Source: JBJEQG01 sp051881635 (lineage in GTDB: Bacteria; Bacillota; Clostridia; Oscillospirales; Acutalibacteraceae). From it: DNA of 6,309 nt. The notes under the pieces are model-generated. The model did not search any database and was not told the DNA's origin. It saw only the letters and a program-made list of their open reading frames with translations. The stretch spans positions 1-6,309 of the forward strand of contig JBJEQG010000015.1 in assembly GCA_051881635.1 (NCBI GenBank), read 5' to 3'. A program made the position numbers and the translations under genes. This document shows positions 1 to 6,309 of the stretch, one piece after another (position 1 is the first letter of the stretch; every line of letters begins with the position of its first letter).

Positions 1-3000
1 GGCTTACTGCCTGCATTAAGGAATGACCGCCCTTTGAAACGCCCTAAAATGGAGGCAACTGCCTCGCTTTTAATCTGCGTAACAAAAAGCATAAGATGAT
101 TGGGATTTTCCCGAATTTCATAAATACCCATTTGTTGTGCCTTGTTGCGAATGAGAGCTATATCAATCAAGCCCTGCACTGATTTCGGCATATCGCCGAA
201 ACGGTCAATCAATTCATCAATAACATCTCTGGCATCTTCCGTACTGCGTATATCAGCAATACGGCGATACACGCCCAAACGGGTATTGAGATTGGATATA
301 TATTCTTCGGGAATATGAGCCTCCATGCGAATATCAACAAGGCAGTCTATATCGCCTGTGGTATGCTTTTCGCCCTTTTCCTCCTCAACCGCTTCATTCA
401 AAAGTTTCATATACAATTCGTAACCGACATCTTCCATGTGGCCGTGCTGTTCCGCACCCAAAATATTGCCTGCACCCCTCAATTCCAAGTCACGCATTGC
501 AATTTTAAAGCCTGAACCGAATTCCGTAAATTCACGGATTGCATCTAAACGCTTTTGGGAAATTTCAGTTAAAACCTTGTTGCGTTGGAAAGTCAAATAT
601 GCATATGCCCGCCTTGATGAACGCCCCACACGCCCTCTAATCTGGTGTAGTTGTGACAAACCCATACGGTCGGCATTTTCTATAATCAGTGTGTTTGCAT
701 TGGGAATATCGACACCTGTTTCAATAATTGTTGTGCTTACAAGCACATTGATTTCCTGTTCAATCATTTTTCGCCAAACTTCGGATAACTGTCCCTCGCT
801 CATGCGTCCATGACCAACACCGATTTTTGCTTCCGGAATTGCCTCTTGCAGTTGTGCCGCCTTATGCTCAATACCCTCAACCGTATTATAAAGATAGAAA
901 ACCTGTCCCCCACGCCTTAATTCCCGGCGAATAGCCTCAGCAATAACGGCATCGTCATGTTCCAAAACATAGGTTTGTACAGGGTGACGGTCTTGCGGTG
1001 CTTCGTCCAAAGTGGACATATCCCGAATACCCGACATTGCCATATTTAAGGTGCGTGGGATTGGCGTTGCCGAGAGCGTCAAAATATCAATATTTTTGTA
1101 TCGTTCCTTAAAGCGTTCCTTTTGTGCCACACCGAACCGCTGTTCCTCGTCTACAATAAGCAGACCTAAATCTTTAAATTCCACATCTTTGGAAACAAGA
1201 CGGTGCGTACCAATAATAATATCAATCTCGCCCCGTTTCAGCTTGCTGATAATTTCCGTTTGCCGTGACGGTGTTCGGAAACGGGACAACAGTTCAATCT
1301 GTACGGGAAAACCCTCAAAGCGGCGTAATGCCGTTTGATAATGCTGCCATGCCAAAATGGTTGTCGGCACTAAAATCGCACACTGTTTTGAATCAGCAAC
1401 GCATTTAAATGCCGCTCTTAACGCAACCTCCGTTTTGCCAAAACCGACATCACCGCAAAGCAGTCTGTCCATTGGCACAGCTCTTTCCATATCGCTTTTA
1501 ATTTCGGCAATACTCCGTTTTTGGTCGGCGGTTTCCTCGTATTCAAAACGAGCCTCAAAATCTCTTTGCCATTCCATATCCTCAGAAAACGCATAGCCTT
1601 TGACTTTCATACGCTCCGCATACATTTTTATCAATTCCTGTGCAATATCCTTGACAGCTTTGCGGACACGCTGTTTTGTTTTCTGCCATTCCGTACCGCC
1701 CAAACGGTGCAGCTTTATATTTTCCTTGTCGTTTGGACCGATATACTTTGCCACCAAATCCAACTGTGTTACAGGAACATACAACATATCGCCTTTGGCA
1801 TAACGGATTTTAATATAATCTTTAACAATGCCATGCATATCCATTTTATGGATTCCCTCAAAAACACCGATACCGTTTGCGGAATGAACAACATAATCTC
1901 CTACGGAAAGTTCCGCTAAACTGAAAATCTGTTTGCTGTTTTTGTTTTGTATCCTTCTCCTTGTTGGTGCAGCACTGACAATACCGTGTGTAATCAACAT
2001 GAATTTTGCTGACGGATATTCAAAACCCGATGAAAGACTGCCCTCCGACACATACAACCCAACTTCTTCAATATACGCATTTTTATCCAGGCGATGAACA
2101 CTATATCCGCTTTCGGTCAAGTCTTTAATCAGATTACCTGCCGCCTTTTCTGTTCCTGCCAAAATAACACAAGTCATATCGGGCGGCAAAACCGCCAAAT
2201 CTTCTTTGAGTATTGATACCGAACCGCTCCATGCCGAAAGCTGACGCACATTCATATTGACAAGCTCACGCAAAGGTAATTCACTTCCGCCACGGGCGAA
2301 ATTATCCAAAAACACCGTTTTATTTTTGGACAGAAAGCTCAGCATATCCGTATAATCAAATGAACAATTTTCCAAACCTTTACACAGGACACCTTCCTCC
2401 AAATAGAGTTTAACATCTTCGCTCCATTGTCCCTGTACGGCTTTCATACGCTCCCGAACCTTACCTTGTTCTGAAACAAAAATCAAAAAATCTTTTGGTA
2501 TATAAGATAACAGGCAAGACGGCTGACTGTAAATCATGGTGTAGTATTTATCCGCACATTTCAGCCGTCCTGTTGCTTCTATGGTATCCGCTTCGCTCAA
2601 AAGCTGTGCGATAGCTTTTTCGGCATTTTTACTTTTCAGCGTGGCAGCTTTTTTGCGTATTTTTCCGCACAATTCGTTGATATTTTCTGCAAGAATTTCA
2701 ACGGCAGGTGTGATTAAACATAAAGTACAGCGTTCTGTTCGTCTTTGGGTTTCAATATCAAAATATGAAATGGTGTCCATTTCATCGCCCCAAAATTCTA
2801 TACGGCAAGGCTGTTCCTGTGCAGGAACAAAAACATCTAAAATACCGCCCCGCACCGAAAACTGTCCCGTTCCCTCAACCTGTTCGGTGCGTTCATAGCC
2901 ACCCGACAATAGAACATCAATAATTTTTTGCGGTGCAATTTCCGCTCCCTCTTTCAGCTCTATGGTTTTCTGTTCAAGTTTTTCGGGCGGCATAGTGTAC

Positions 3001-3374
3001 TGTAATGCCGCGTCAACACAGGCGATCACAACATCACAATTTTTATTTTGCAAAGCATACAGTACTTGCAAACGCTTATGTTCATACTCGTGCGACTGTC
3101 CCTCAACATCATGGAAATAATAATCTCTTGCGGGATAGATTAAAGTTTTCAATCCCATTGCCGTTAAATCCTCGCTCAGCCGCCGAGCCTCCGCCTCATC
3201 TGACACAAGGACAAAAGAGCCGCAATTTTGCTTGCGGCATAATGTATAAATCGTATGTGCTTTGTGTATGGAGGAAAGCCCCGTTGCCGCCGCAGGCAAC
3301 CGTCCGTCTGCAACAGCCCTTTCCAACGCTCGAAATTCAGGGATACGCCCTAATATACCGTCCAAAAAACGCAT
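1..3374 (-). CDS. mfd: Transcription-repair coupling factor Mfd (3' end cut by window edge)
   Basis: Mfd is a cytoplasmic ATP-dependent DNA translocase that pushes RNA polymerase off DNA at lesions and recruits UvrA for nucleotide excision repair. The frame is open for 1124 codons from an ATG at 3374 to the left edge; the family is usually about 1150–1180 residues, so only the tail is missing. The UvrB-like N-terminal module shows YPARDYYFHDVEG near residues 80–92 and GQFSVRGGILDVF near 169–181. The RNA-polymerase-interacting domain begins about residue 487 (GDYVVHSANGIGVFEG). The RecG-like motor has Walker A GDVGFGKT (641–648), Walker B DEEQ (742–745), SATPIPRTL (about 767) and motif VI QIRGRVGR (911–918), followed by a TRG-like segment FGSGFKIAMRDLELRGAGN (about 952–970). 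The C-terminal TRCF domain begins about residue 1005. The start is set by GAAGGAGA six bases upstream. It lies 147 bp downstream of pth, as in other Firmicutes. No missing key residue or frameshift was seen. Confidence 0.97.
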   Translation of the reverse strand, partial: MRFLDGILGRIPEFRALERAVADGRLPAAATGLSSIHKAHTIYTLCRKQNCGSFVLVSDEAEARRLSEDLTAMGLKTLIYPARDYYFHDVEGQSHEYEHKRLQVLYALQNKNCDVVIACVDAALQYTMPPEKLEQKTIELKEGAEIAPQKIIDVLLSGGYERTEQVEGTGQFSVRGGILDVFVPAQEQPCRIEFWGDEMDTISYFDIETQRRTERCTLCLITPAVEILAENINELCGKIRKKAATLKSKNAEKAIAQLLSEADTIEATGRLKCADKYYTMIYSQPSCLLSYIPKDFLIFVSEQGKVRERMKAVQGQWSEDVKLYLEEGVLCKGLENCSFDYTDMLSFLSKNKTVFLDNFARGGSELPLRELVNMNVRQLSAWSGSVSILKEDLAVLPPDMTCVILAGTEKAAGNLIKDLTESGYSVHRLDKNAYIEEVGLYVSEGSLSSGFEYPSAKFMLITHGIVSAAPTRRRIQNKNSKQIFSLAELSVGDYVVHSANGIGVFEGIHKMDMHGIVKDYIKIRYAKGDMLYVPVTQLDLVAKYIGPNDKENIKLHRLGGTEWQKTKQRVRKAVKDIAQELIKMYAERMKVKGYAFSEDMEWQRDFEARFEYEETADQKRSIAEIKSDMERAVPMDRLLCGDVGFGKTEVALRAAFKCVADSKQCAILVPTTILAWQHYQTALRRFEGFPVQIELLSRFRTPSRQTEIISKLKRGEIDIIIGTHRLVSKDVEFKDLGLLIVDEEQRFGVAQKERFKERYKNIDILTLSATPIPRTLNMAMSGIRDMSTLDEAPQDRHPVQTYVLEHDDAVIAEAIRRELRRGGQVFYLYNTVEGIEHKAAQLQEAIPEAKIGVGHGRMSEGQLSEVWRKMIEQEINVLVSTTIIETGVDIPNANTLIIENADRMGLSQLHQIRGRVGRSSRRAYAYLTFQRNKVLTEISQKRLDAIREFTEFGSGFKIAMRDLELRGAGNILGAEQHGHMEDVGYELYMKLLNEAVEEEKGEKHTTGDIDCLVDIRMEAHIPEEYISNLNTRLGVYRRIADIRSTEDARDVIDELIDRFGDMPKSVQGLIDIALIRNKAQQMGIYEIRENPNHLMLFVTQIKSEAVASILGRFKGRSFLNAGSK

Positions 3375-3380
3375 AAATAA

Positions 3381-3388
3381 TCTCCTTC
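3381..3388 (-). promoter_or_regulatory. Ribosome binding site of mfd
   Basis: On the minus strand GAAGGAGA ends six bases before the ATG at 3374. It is a strong Shine-Dalgarno match and fixes the mfd start, because no other start codon nearby has comparable spacing. Confidence 0.8.
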
Positions 3389-3409
3389 TTCTCACCACAT
3401 CAATTATGC

Positions 3410-3439
3410 TGTCCCTGAGCCTCACCAAAGTGAGCGACA
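3410..3439 (-). other. Imperfect stem-loop in the mfd leader
   Basis: CTCAC (3421–3425) and GTGAG (3430–3434) form a perfect 5-bp inverted repeat around a 4-base loop. An outer TGTC/GACA pair (3410–3413 with 3436–3439) could extend it across an asymmetric internal loop. On the minus strand it sits about 36–65 bases upstream of the mfd start. No run of U follows the 3' arm (the next bases are GCATAATT), so it does not look like an intrinsic terminator. It could be an RNA leader structure, a protein site, or chance. The repeat is seen directly; any function is inference. Confidence 0.35.
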
Positions 3440-3481
3440 AATCGTTACTGAAAAAAGTCCCAAATAATCCAATTTACCACT

Positions 3482-3508
3482 TTTATAGCTATCAAACAAT
3501 TTTTTCAA
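3482..3508 (-). promoter_or_regulatory. Weak candidate promoter for mfd
   Basis: On the minus strand TTGAAA (3508–3503) is followed after 15 bases by TATAAA (3487–3482), in the 147-bp gap between the pth stop and mfd. The spacer is shorter than the usual 17 bases and the region is AT-rich, so such matches arise easily by chance. If active, it would give mfd a leader of about 100 bases containing the stem-loop at 3410–3439. The wide gap, compared with the tight packing upstream, makes an internal promoter reasonable, but read-through from pth is just as possible. Confidence 0.3.
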
Positions 3509-3521
3509 AATATTTTCCTGA

Positions 3522-4121
3522 TTACGAATTAAACTTATTCATTGCTTTATCTATGTTGCCTTGCAGTATCAACGGAACGGCATCACTGGCACAAGCACAC
3601 GCCTGTTCTACATTTTTCATCTCCTGCTCCGAAAAATGCGACAATACCCAATCCGCCAAATTCCATTGTGCAGGTTTTGCACCAACACCGATTTTAATTC
3701 TCGGAAATTGGTCGCTCCCTGACAGATAGATAATATTCTTTATGCCGTTATGACCACCGTCACTGCCTTTGCGGCGTATTCTCAATTTACCTGTATCAAG
3801 GGAAATATCGTCGGAAAGAATAATGGTTCTCTCGGGCGGTGTTTTATAGAATGCCATAGCCTCCATAACTGCCTGACCGCTTAAATTCATATAGGTAGAC
3901 GGTTTCATCAAAAGAACACGCTTGCTCTCGATTGTTCCCATACCGCATAATGACTTAAATTTCAGACGGTCAACTTTAATATTATATTTTTCCGCTAATG
4001 TATCTAATGCAATAAAACCTGCATTATGGCGGGTATGCTCATATTCCGAACCGGGATTTCCTAACCCGACAACAATATATGTTTCACCCTCTGCCAAAAG
4101 TGTTGATTTCTTAAAAAACAT
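3522..4121 (-). CDS. pth: Peptidyl-tRNA hydrolase (Pth)
   Basis: Pth cleaves the ester bond of peptidyl-tRNAs that drop off ribosomes, recycling tRNA in the cytoplasm; it is usually essential in bacteria. With the start chosen here the protein is 199 residues, close to the 194 of E. coli. Family motifs are complete: GLGNPG (19–24, with N22), TRHNAG containing the catalytic His (H32), PSTYMNLSG with N79, SDD with D104, and GGHNGIKN with N125. The N79–D104 and D104–N125 spacings equal those of E. coli N68–D93–N114. The start is the ATG at 4121, because GGAG lies 9 bases upstream and the protein then begins MFFKKS, as in many Firmicute Pth proteins. The frame is open upstream to a TTG at 4154 and an ATG at 4142, both with weaker ribosome binding sites. 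It follows the rRNA methyltransferase gene by 37 bp, consistent with one operon. Confidence 0.96.
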   Translation of the reverse strand: MFFKKSTLLAEGETYIVVGLGNPGSEYEHTRHNAGFIALDTLAEKYNIKVDRLKFKSLCGMGTIESKRVLLMKPSTYMNLSGQAVMEAMAFYKTPPERTIILSDDISLDTGKLRIRRKGSDGGHNGIKNIIYLSGSDQFPRIKIGVGAKPAQWNLADWVLSHFSEQEMKNVEQACACASDAVPLILQGNIDKAMNKFNS

Positions 4122-4158
4122 CTGTATTTTCTCCATTTCCATGTTAAATTCCAAAAGA

Positions 4159-4977
4159 TTATTTTTTACGCAAAACCCTCACCCAATAAGCGGCGGTTAT
4201 CGTTAAACCTTCCGTTTTTTCGAGCTGTTCACGGCGTTGCTGATGAATACGCCAAAAATGCGGTGTCATTCTCAAAAGATGAACCAATGCCGTATTATCC
4301 AAAGAACATTGAAAAGTATGCTTTTCGCACGACAATTCTTCAAACTTTTCACCGCAAGGGGCAGGATATTTCTCCTGCGGAAAAACTTCGTCATAAATAA
4401 TGCTTTTCATTTCGTACAAATGTTCCGAGGCAACAGTAACTTCAACCACAATACCGCCTTTTTTAAGAATACGGGCATATTCATCGGGCAGAAACAATGC
4501 AAACATCGCCGTTAGCGCATCGGCTGTATTTTCTGCCAAAGGCAAATGCGACGCCGTCGCCACAATCCACTTTATGCTCTTGCTCCGTGAACACGCCATT
4601 TTTACTCCGTCTTTGGAAATATCCGCACCAATACATGATATGTCCAAATTTTTTTCCATATAGGCAGTGTAATATCCCTCGCCACAACCAACATCAACCA
4701 AAATTGCGGAGGATTTGGGAAGATACTGTTTCAACGCTTGAACCACGCTTTCCGCAATCGGCTGATAATAACCACCGTTTAAAAAATCCCGCCGTGCCAA
4801 AAGCATTTCTTTTGTATCGCCGGGGTGAAGTGAATGTTTGCTTTGTACGGGTAAAAGATTGACATAGCCCTGTCTGGCTTGGTCATAAGCATGGCCGTTT
4901 TTACACCGATAGGTTTTGTTTTCATACACAAGACCTGCACCGCAAACGGGACAAATCAATCCGTTTCTGTTCTCCAT
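4159..4977 (-). CDS. rlmA: RlmA-family 23S rRNA (guanine-N1)-methyltransferase
   Basis: This SAM-dependent enzyme family methylates N1 of a guanine in helix 35 of 23S rRNA, near the peptide exit tunnel: G745 for RlmA(I), G748 for RlmA(II)/TlrB. The 272-residue product matches E. coli RlmA (269). An N-terminal zinc finger has C9, C12, C25 and H29 with the same spacing as the E. coli enzyme. A family segment follows (QGYVNLLP, 36–43, then HPGDTKEMLLARRDFLNGG, about 51–69). SAM motif I is ILVDVGCGEGYY (92–103), and D119 in GADIS is the expected ribose-binding acid. The ATG at 4977 is chosen because GAGGG lies 7 bases upstream and the protein then begins just before the zinc finger. A longer frame to 5022 would overlap the upstream gene and lacks that site. 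It sits 14 bp after the SprT-like gene. Whether the target is G745, G748 or something else cannot be told from these motifs. Confidence 0.88.
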   Translation of the reverse strand: MENRNGLICPVCGAGLVYENKTYRCKNGHAYDQARQGYVNLLPVQSKHSLHPGDTKEMLLARRDFLNGGYYQPIAESVVQALKQYLPKSSAILVDVGCGEGYYTAYMEKNLDISCIGADISKDGVKMACSRSKSIKWIVATASHLPLAENTADALTAMFALFLPDEYARILKKGGIVVEVTVASEHLYEMKSIIYDEVFPQEKYPAPCGEKFEELSCEKHTFQCSLDNTALVHLLRMTPHFWRIHQQRREQLEKTEGLTITAAYWVRVLRKK

Positions 4978-4991
4978 AATTTTTCCCTCAA

Positions 4992-5477
4992 TTATAAAAT
5001 TCTTTTCCATTTTCCGCCGCACCGACAGAGATATTTTTCAGGGTGGCTGACAAAACCCGACATACGGTATCTTTCAACAATAACACCGCATTTCATGCAC
5101 TGCATACGGTATTTACATTCATGCTTTTTGGCTTCAATACCCATTTCTTCATAACTATTTGTACGGGAAATATGATAGCCATAAGCCCGATTCAATCGGT
5201 CAGCATATTGCTGCCACAATGTCCCATGATTTTGACAGCCACGACAAGTATGCAAAAGTTCATGAGCCAAAGTTTGTTCTATGAAAAATTCATCAGCCGA
5301 CAGCAATACCTCCGCAATTTCAATCGTAAAAGTATCCCCTGTCTTTCGGCACATTCCAAACCGCTGCATCGCTCTGGTATTGATTTCAACATTTGGGGCA
5401 ATATTTGTTGAAAACGGAATGTTCAACGCTTTTGCCTGTGCCTTTACTTTTTCAAAAATAGCGTTTACATCTTTCAT
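4992..5477 (-). CDS. SprT-like zinc metalloprotease with C-terminal zinc ribbon
   Basis: The 161-residue product has the SprT-family active site AHELLHTC: zinc-binding H72 and H76 with catalytic E73. H84 in QNHGTLW is the likely third zinc ligand. The C-terminal part carries C127-x2-C130 and C151-x-C153 followed by GGKW, a zinc-ribbon arrangement typical of SprT-like proteins. No signal peptide or membrane segment is seen, so it should be cytoplasmic. In eukaryotes the related SPRTN protease degrades proteins crosslinked to DNA; the role of bacterial members is poorly known, so a substrate is not assigned. The ATG overlaps the stop of the upstream deacylase gene by four bases (ATGA), and no strong ribosome binding site precedes it, which suggests translational coupling. 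The rRNA methyltransferase gene follows after 14 bp. Family membership is firm; function is open. Confidence 0.88.
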   Translation of the reverse strand: MKDVNAIFEKVKAQAKALNIPFSTNIAPNVEINTRAMQRFGMCRKTGDTFTIEIAEVLLSADEFFIEQTLAHELLHTCRGCQNHGTLWQQYADRLNRAYGYHISRTNSYEEMGIEAKKHECKYRMQCMKCGVIVERYRMSGFVSHPEKYLCRCGGKWKRIL

Positions 5478-6016
5478 AGTTTAACCATTGTCGGCGTATG
5501 ACCCAAAGCAGGCAAAATAATATCTGTCAAATCAGTCGTTTTGATTTTCAAACTTGATGTGTTCATACATGGGTGACAACCTATAAAATCCTTTTTCAAA
5601 ACATCTTCATCAATCAAAAGGCGAACACTGTTTTCGGTATCATTCATTAGCCCTAACACACTAACCGACCCCGGTGTAATATCCAAATATTTTTCCATAT
5701 CTTCCGCAGAGGCAAACGAAAGCCTTGCACTTTGAATTTGTGCGGATAAATCCTTTGTCCGAAATTCCTTGTTTCCTGGCATCATTAGCAGATAAAAAGC
5801 GGTTTTCTGACGATTGCACAAAAACAGATTTTTGCAAATCTCTATATTTAAAATTTTCTCAACCTCCGCACAGTCTTCCATACTTGCCGTTACATCATGG
5901 TCTAACCGCTGATAGTCAATATTAAGTTTGTCCAAAAAATCGTAAACCCGTATTTCTTTGGGCAAACGGTCTGTGTCGTCTTTTGGGCGTCCGTTAAATA
6001 ATTCCGAAATAAACAT
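5474..6016 (-). CDS. PrdX/ProXp-ala-type aminoacyl-tRNA deacylase (YbaK/ProX domain)
   Basis: Proteins of this family hydrolyse mischarged tRNA in trans, chiefly Ala-tRNA(Pro) for PrdX/ProXp-ala or Cys-tRNA(Pro) for YbaK, correcting prolyl-tRNA synthetase errors in the cytoplasm. The 180-residue product is a single YbaK/ProX domain of normal length after a short N-terminal extension. Visible signatures are LDHDVTASMEDC (38–49), CKNLFLC (61–67, where K62 aligns with the catalytic lysine K46 of E. coli YbaK), RLSFASAEDMEKYLDITPG (98–116), SVLGLMND (119–126) and the GCHPCMNT loop (146–153). The overall pattern looks more like PrdX/ProXp-ala than YbaK, so Ala-tRNA(Pro) is the likely substrate; this is inference. 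The ATG at 6016 has AAGGGA about 9 bases upstream. It is the first gene of the leftward operon, behind a good promoter, and its TGA overlaps the next start codon (ATGA). Confidence 0.9.
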   Translation of the reverse strand: MFISELFNGRPKDDTDRLPKEIRVYDFLDKLNIDYQRLDHDVTASMEDCAEVEKILNIEICKNLFLCNRQKTAFYLLMMPGNKEFRTKDLSAQIQSARLSFASAEDMEKYLDITPGSVSVLGLMNDTENSVRLLIDEDVLKKDFIGCHPCMNTSSLKIKTTDLTDIILPALGHTPTMVKL

Positions 6017-6070
6017 TTTCTATCGTCCCTTTTATTTTGATACTAACTTTTTGCAAAGCAGTGTATTTCT

Positions 6071-6099
6071 ATTTTACACCATTCGGAAAATTTACACAA
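6071..6099 (-). promoter_or_regulatory. Candidate promoter of the leftward operon
   Basis: On the minus strand TTGTGT (6099–6094) and TAAAAT (6076–6071) are separated by exactly 17 bases and lie about 55 bases upstream of the deacylase start. The predicted leader is about 47 bases and contains the AAGGGA ribosome binding site. It is the best sigma-A-like match in this direction in the gap. The two hexamers overlap the two copies of a 12-bp direct repeat, which could matter for control. Confidence 0.55.
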
Positions 6100-6102
6100 T
6101 AC
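6073..6102. repeat. Two direct copies of a 12-bp element in the divergent promoter region
   Basis: Plus-strand TTTACACCATTC (6073–6084) and TTTACACAATAC (6091–6102) match at 10 of 12 positions and are 18 bp apart. They overlap the -10 and -35 of the leftward promoter. They could be a tandem operator, or similar simply because the region is AT-rich. Confidence 0.4.
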
Positions 6103-6123
6103 CCGAACAAATTTCGTAATGAC

Positions 6124-6152
6124 TTGTTTTTGTACCTCTGTTAGGTTATAAT
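6124..6152 (+). promoter_or_regulatory. Promoter of the rubredoxin gene
   Basis: TTGTTT (6124–6129), a 17-base spacer and a perfect TATAAT (6147–6152) form a sigma-A-type promoter. Transcription would start near 6159, giving a short leader of roughly 28 bases that contains the strong ribosome binding site. The -35 matches the consensus at only three of six positions, while the -10 is perfect. Confidence 0.7.
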
Positions 6153-6172
6153 AGAGTTGTCATAAATTATAT

Positions 6173-6180
6173 GGAGGTGA
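6173..6180 (+). promoter_or_regulatory. Strong ribosome binding site of rubredoxin
   Basis: GGAGGTGA is a near-perfect complement to the 16S rRNA 3' end and lies six bases before the ATG at 6187 (nine from GGAGG). It fixes the start and suggests high translation. Confidence 0.85.
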
Positions 6181-6186
6181 ATAACA

Positions 6187-6309
6187 ATGAAATATGTATG
6201 TGACGCTTGCGGTTGGGTTTACGACGAAGAAGCCGGTTATCCCGAAGGCGGCATTGCACCCGGAACAAAATGGGAGGACTTGCCCGAAGATTTTGAGTGT
6301 CCTTTGTGC
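6187..6309 (+). CDS. Rubredoxin (3' end cut by window edge)
   Basis: Rubredoxins are small cytoplasmic one-electron carriers with a single iron held by four cysteines; in anaerobes they feed electrons to oxygen- and peroxide-detoxifying enzymes such as rubrerythrin and flavodiiron proteins. The 41 codons present show both iron-binding loops: C5-x2-C8-G and C38-P-L-C41. The middle has the family signature GGIAPGTKWEDLPEDF. W10 replaces the tyrosine of the Clostridium pasteurianum protein, and F36 stands where that protein has tryptophan; both changes keep aromatic residues. A stand-alone rubredoxin is about 53 residues, so roughly a dozen are missing. A longer protein with an N-terminal rubredoxin domain cannot be excluded because the window ends at C41. 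It is divergent from the leftward operon and has its own promoter. Confidence 0.93.
   Translation, partial: MKYVCDACGWVYDEEAGYPEGGIAPGTKWEDLPEDFECPLC

Noticed and set aside
315..3376. Several plus-strand open frames of 66–132 codons between 315 and 3376
   Set aside because: They lie opposite the intact Mfd frame, have low-complexity, unrecognisable products and no convincing ribosome binding sites. They are shadows of mfd.
3410..3439. Intrinsic terminator between pth and mfd
   Set aside because: The stem is short and imperfect and is not followed by a U-run on the minus strand.
3262..3729. Plus-strand open frame of 155 codons spanning the mfd start, the gap and the pth end
   Set aside because: It is antisense to two well-supported genes and resembles no family; its length follows from the coding strand opposite.
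4978..5022. N-terminal extension of the methyltransferase to an ATG at 5022
   Set aside because: It would overlap the SprT-like gene by 31 bases and add 15 residues before a protein whose ATG at 4977 has a good GAGGG site and matches the family length.
3922..5925. Plus-strand open frames opposite pth, rlmA, the SprT-like gene and the deacylase, and a minus-strand frame at 4481–4687
   Set aside because: All overlap genes with full motif support and encode no recognisable protein.
6147..6171. PerR- or Rex-type operator upstream of rubredoxin
   Set aside because: TATAAT and ATTATA form an inverted repeat but with a 13-base loop, unlike the one-base centre of a PerR box. TTGTGTAAA at 6091–6099 resembles only half of a Rex site, with no matching second half.

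Overview
This window is ordinary-looking chromosome from a low-to-moderate-GC anaerobic Firmicute, most likely a clostridial-type organism. The reasons are the pth–mfd gene pair (a known Firmicute arrangement), strong AAGGAG/GGAGGTG ribosome binding sites, AT-rich intergenic DNA, and a rubredoxin. I cannot place the genus from sequence alone. No rRNA, tRNA, CRISPR array, insertion sequence or phage gene was seen, and no stretch longer than about 170 bases lacks a gene.

Layout. Five genes run leftward on the minus strand from about 6016 to the left edge. In transcription order they are a PrdX/ProXp-ala-type aminoacyl-tRNA deacylase (6016–5474), a SprT-like zinc metalloprotease (5477–4992), an RlmA-type 23S rRNA guanine-N1 methyltransferase (4977–4159), peptidyl-tRNA hydrolase Pth (4121–3522) and the transcription-repair coupling factor Mfd (3374 to beyond position 1). 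Mfd fills more than half of the window and is cut by the left edge, with only its extreme C-terminus missing. A rubredoxin gene starts at 6187 on the plus strand and is cut by the right edge.

Regulation. The 170-bp gap 6017–6186 is a divergent promoter region. A TTGTTT-N17-TATAAT promoter and a near-perfect Shine-Dalgarno drive rubredoxin. A TTGTGT-N17-TAAAAT promoter on the minus strand fits the leftward operon, and its -35 and -10 lie in two copies of a 12-bp direct repeat set 18 bp apart. The first four leftward genes are tightly packed (4-bp overlap, 14-bp gap, short gap). A 147-bp gap before mfd holds a small hairpin and a weak promoter candidate, so mfd may be partly independent.

How the genes fit together. 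The leftward genes share a quality-control theme. They cover removal of a wrong amino acid from tRNA(Pro), recycling of peptidyl-tRNA released by stalled ribosomes, 23S rRNA modification near the peptide exit tunnel, and removal of stalled RNA polymerase at DNA lesions. The SprT-like protease is the least understood member. I found no clearly new system; the best leads are the protease in this context and the repeat over the operon promoter.
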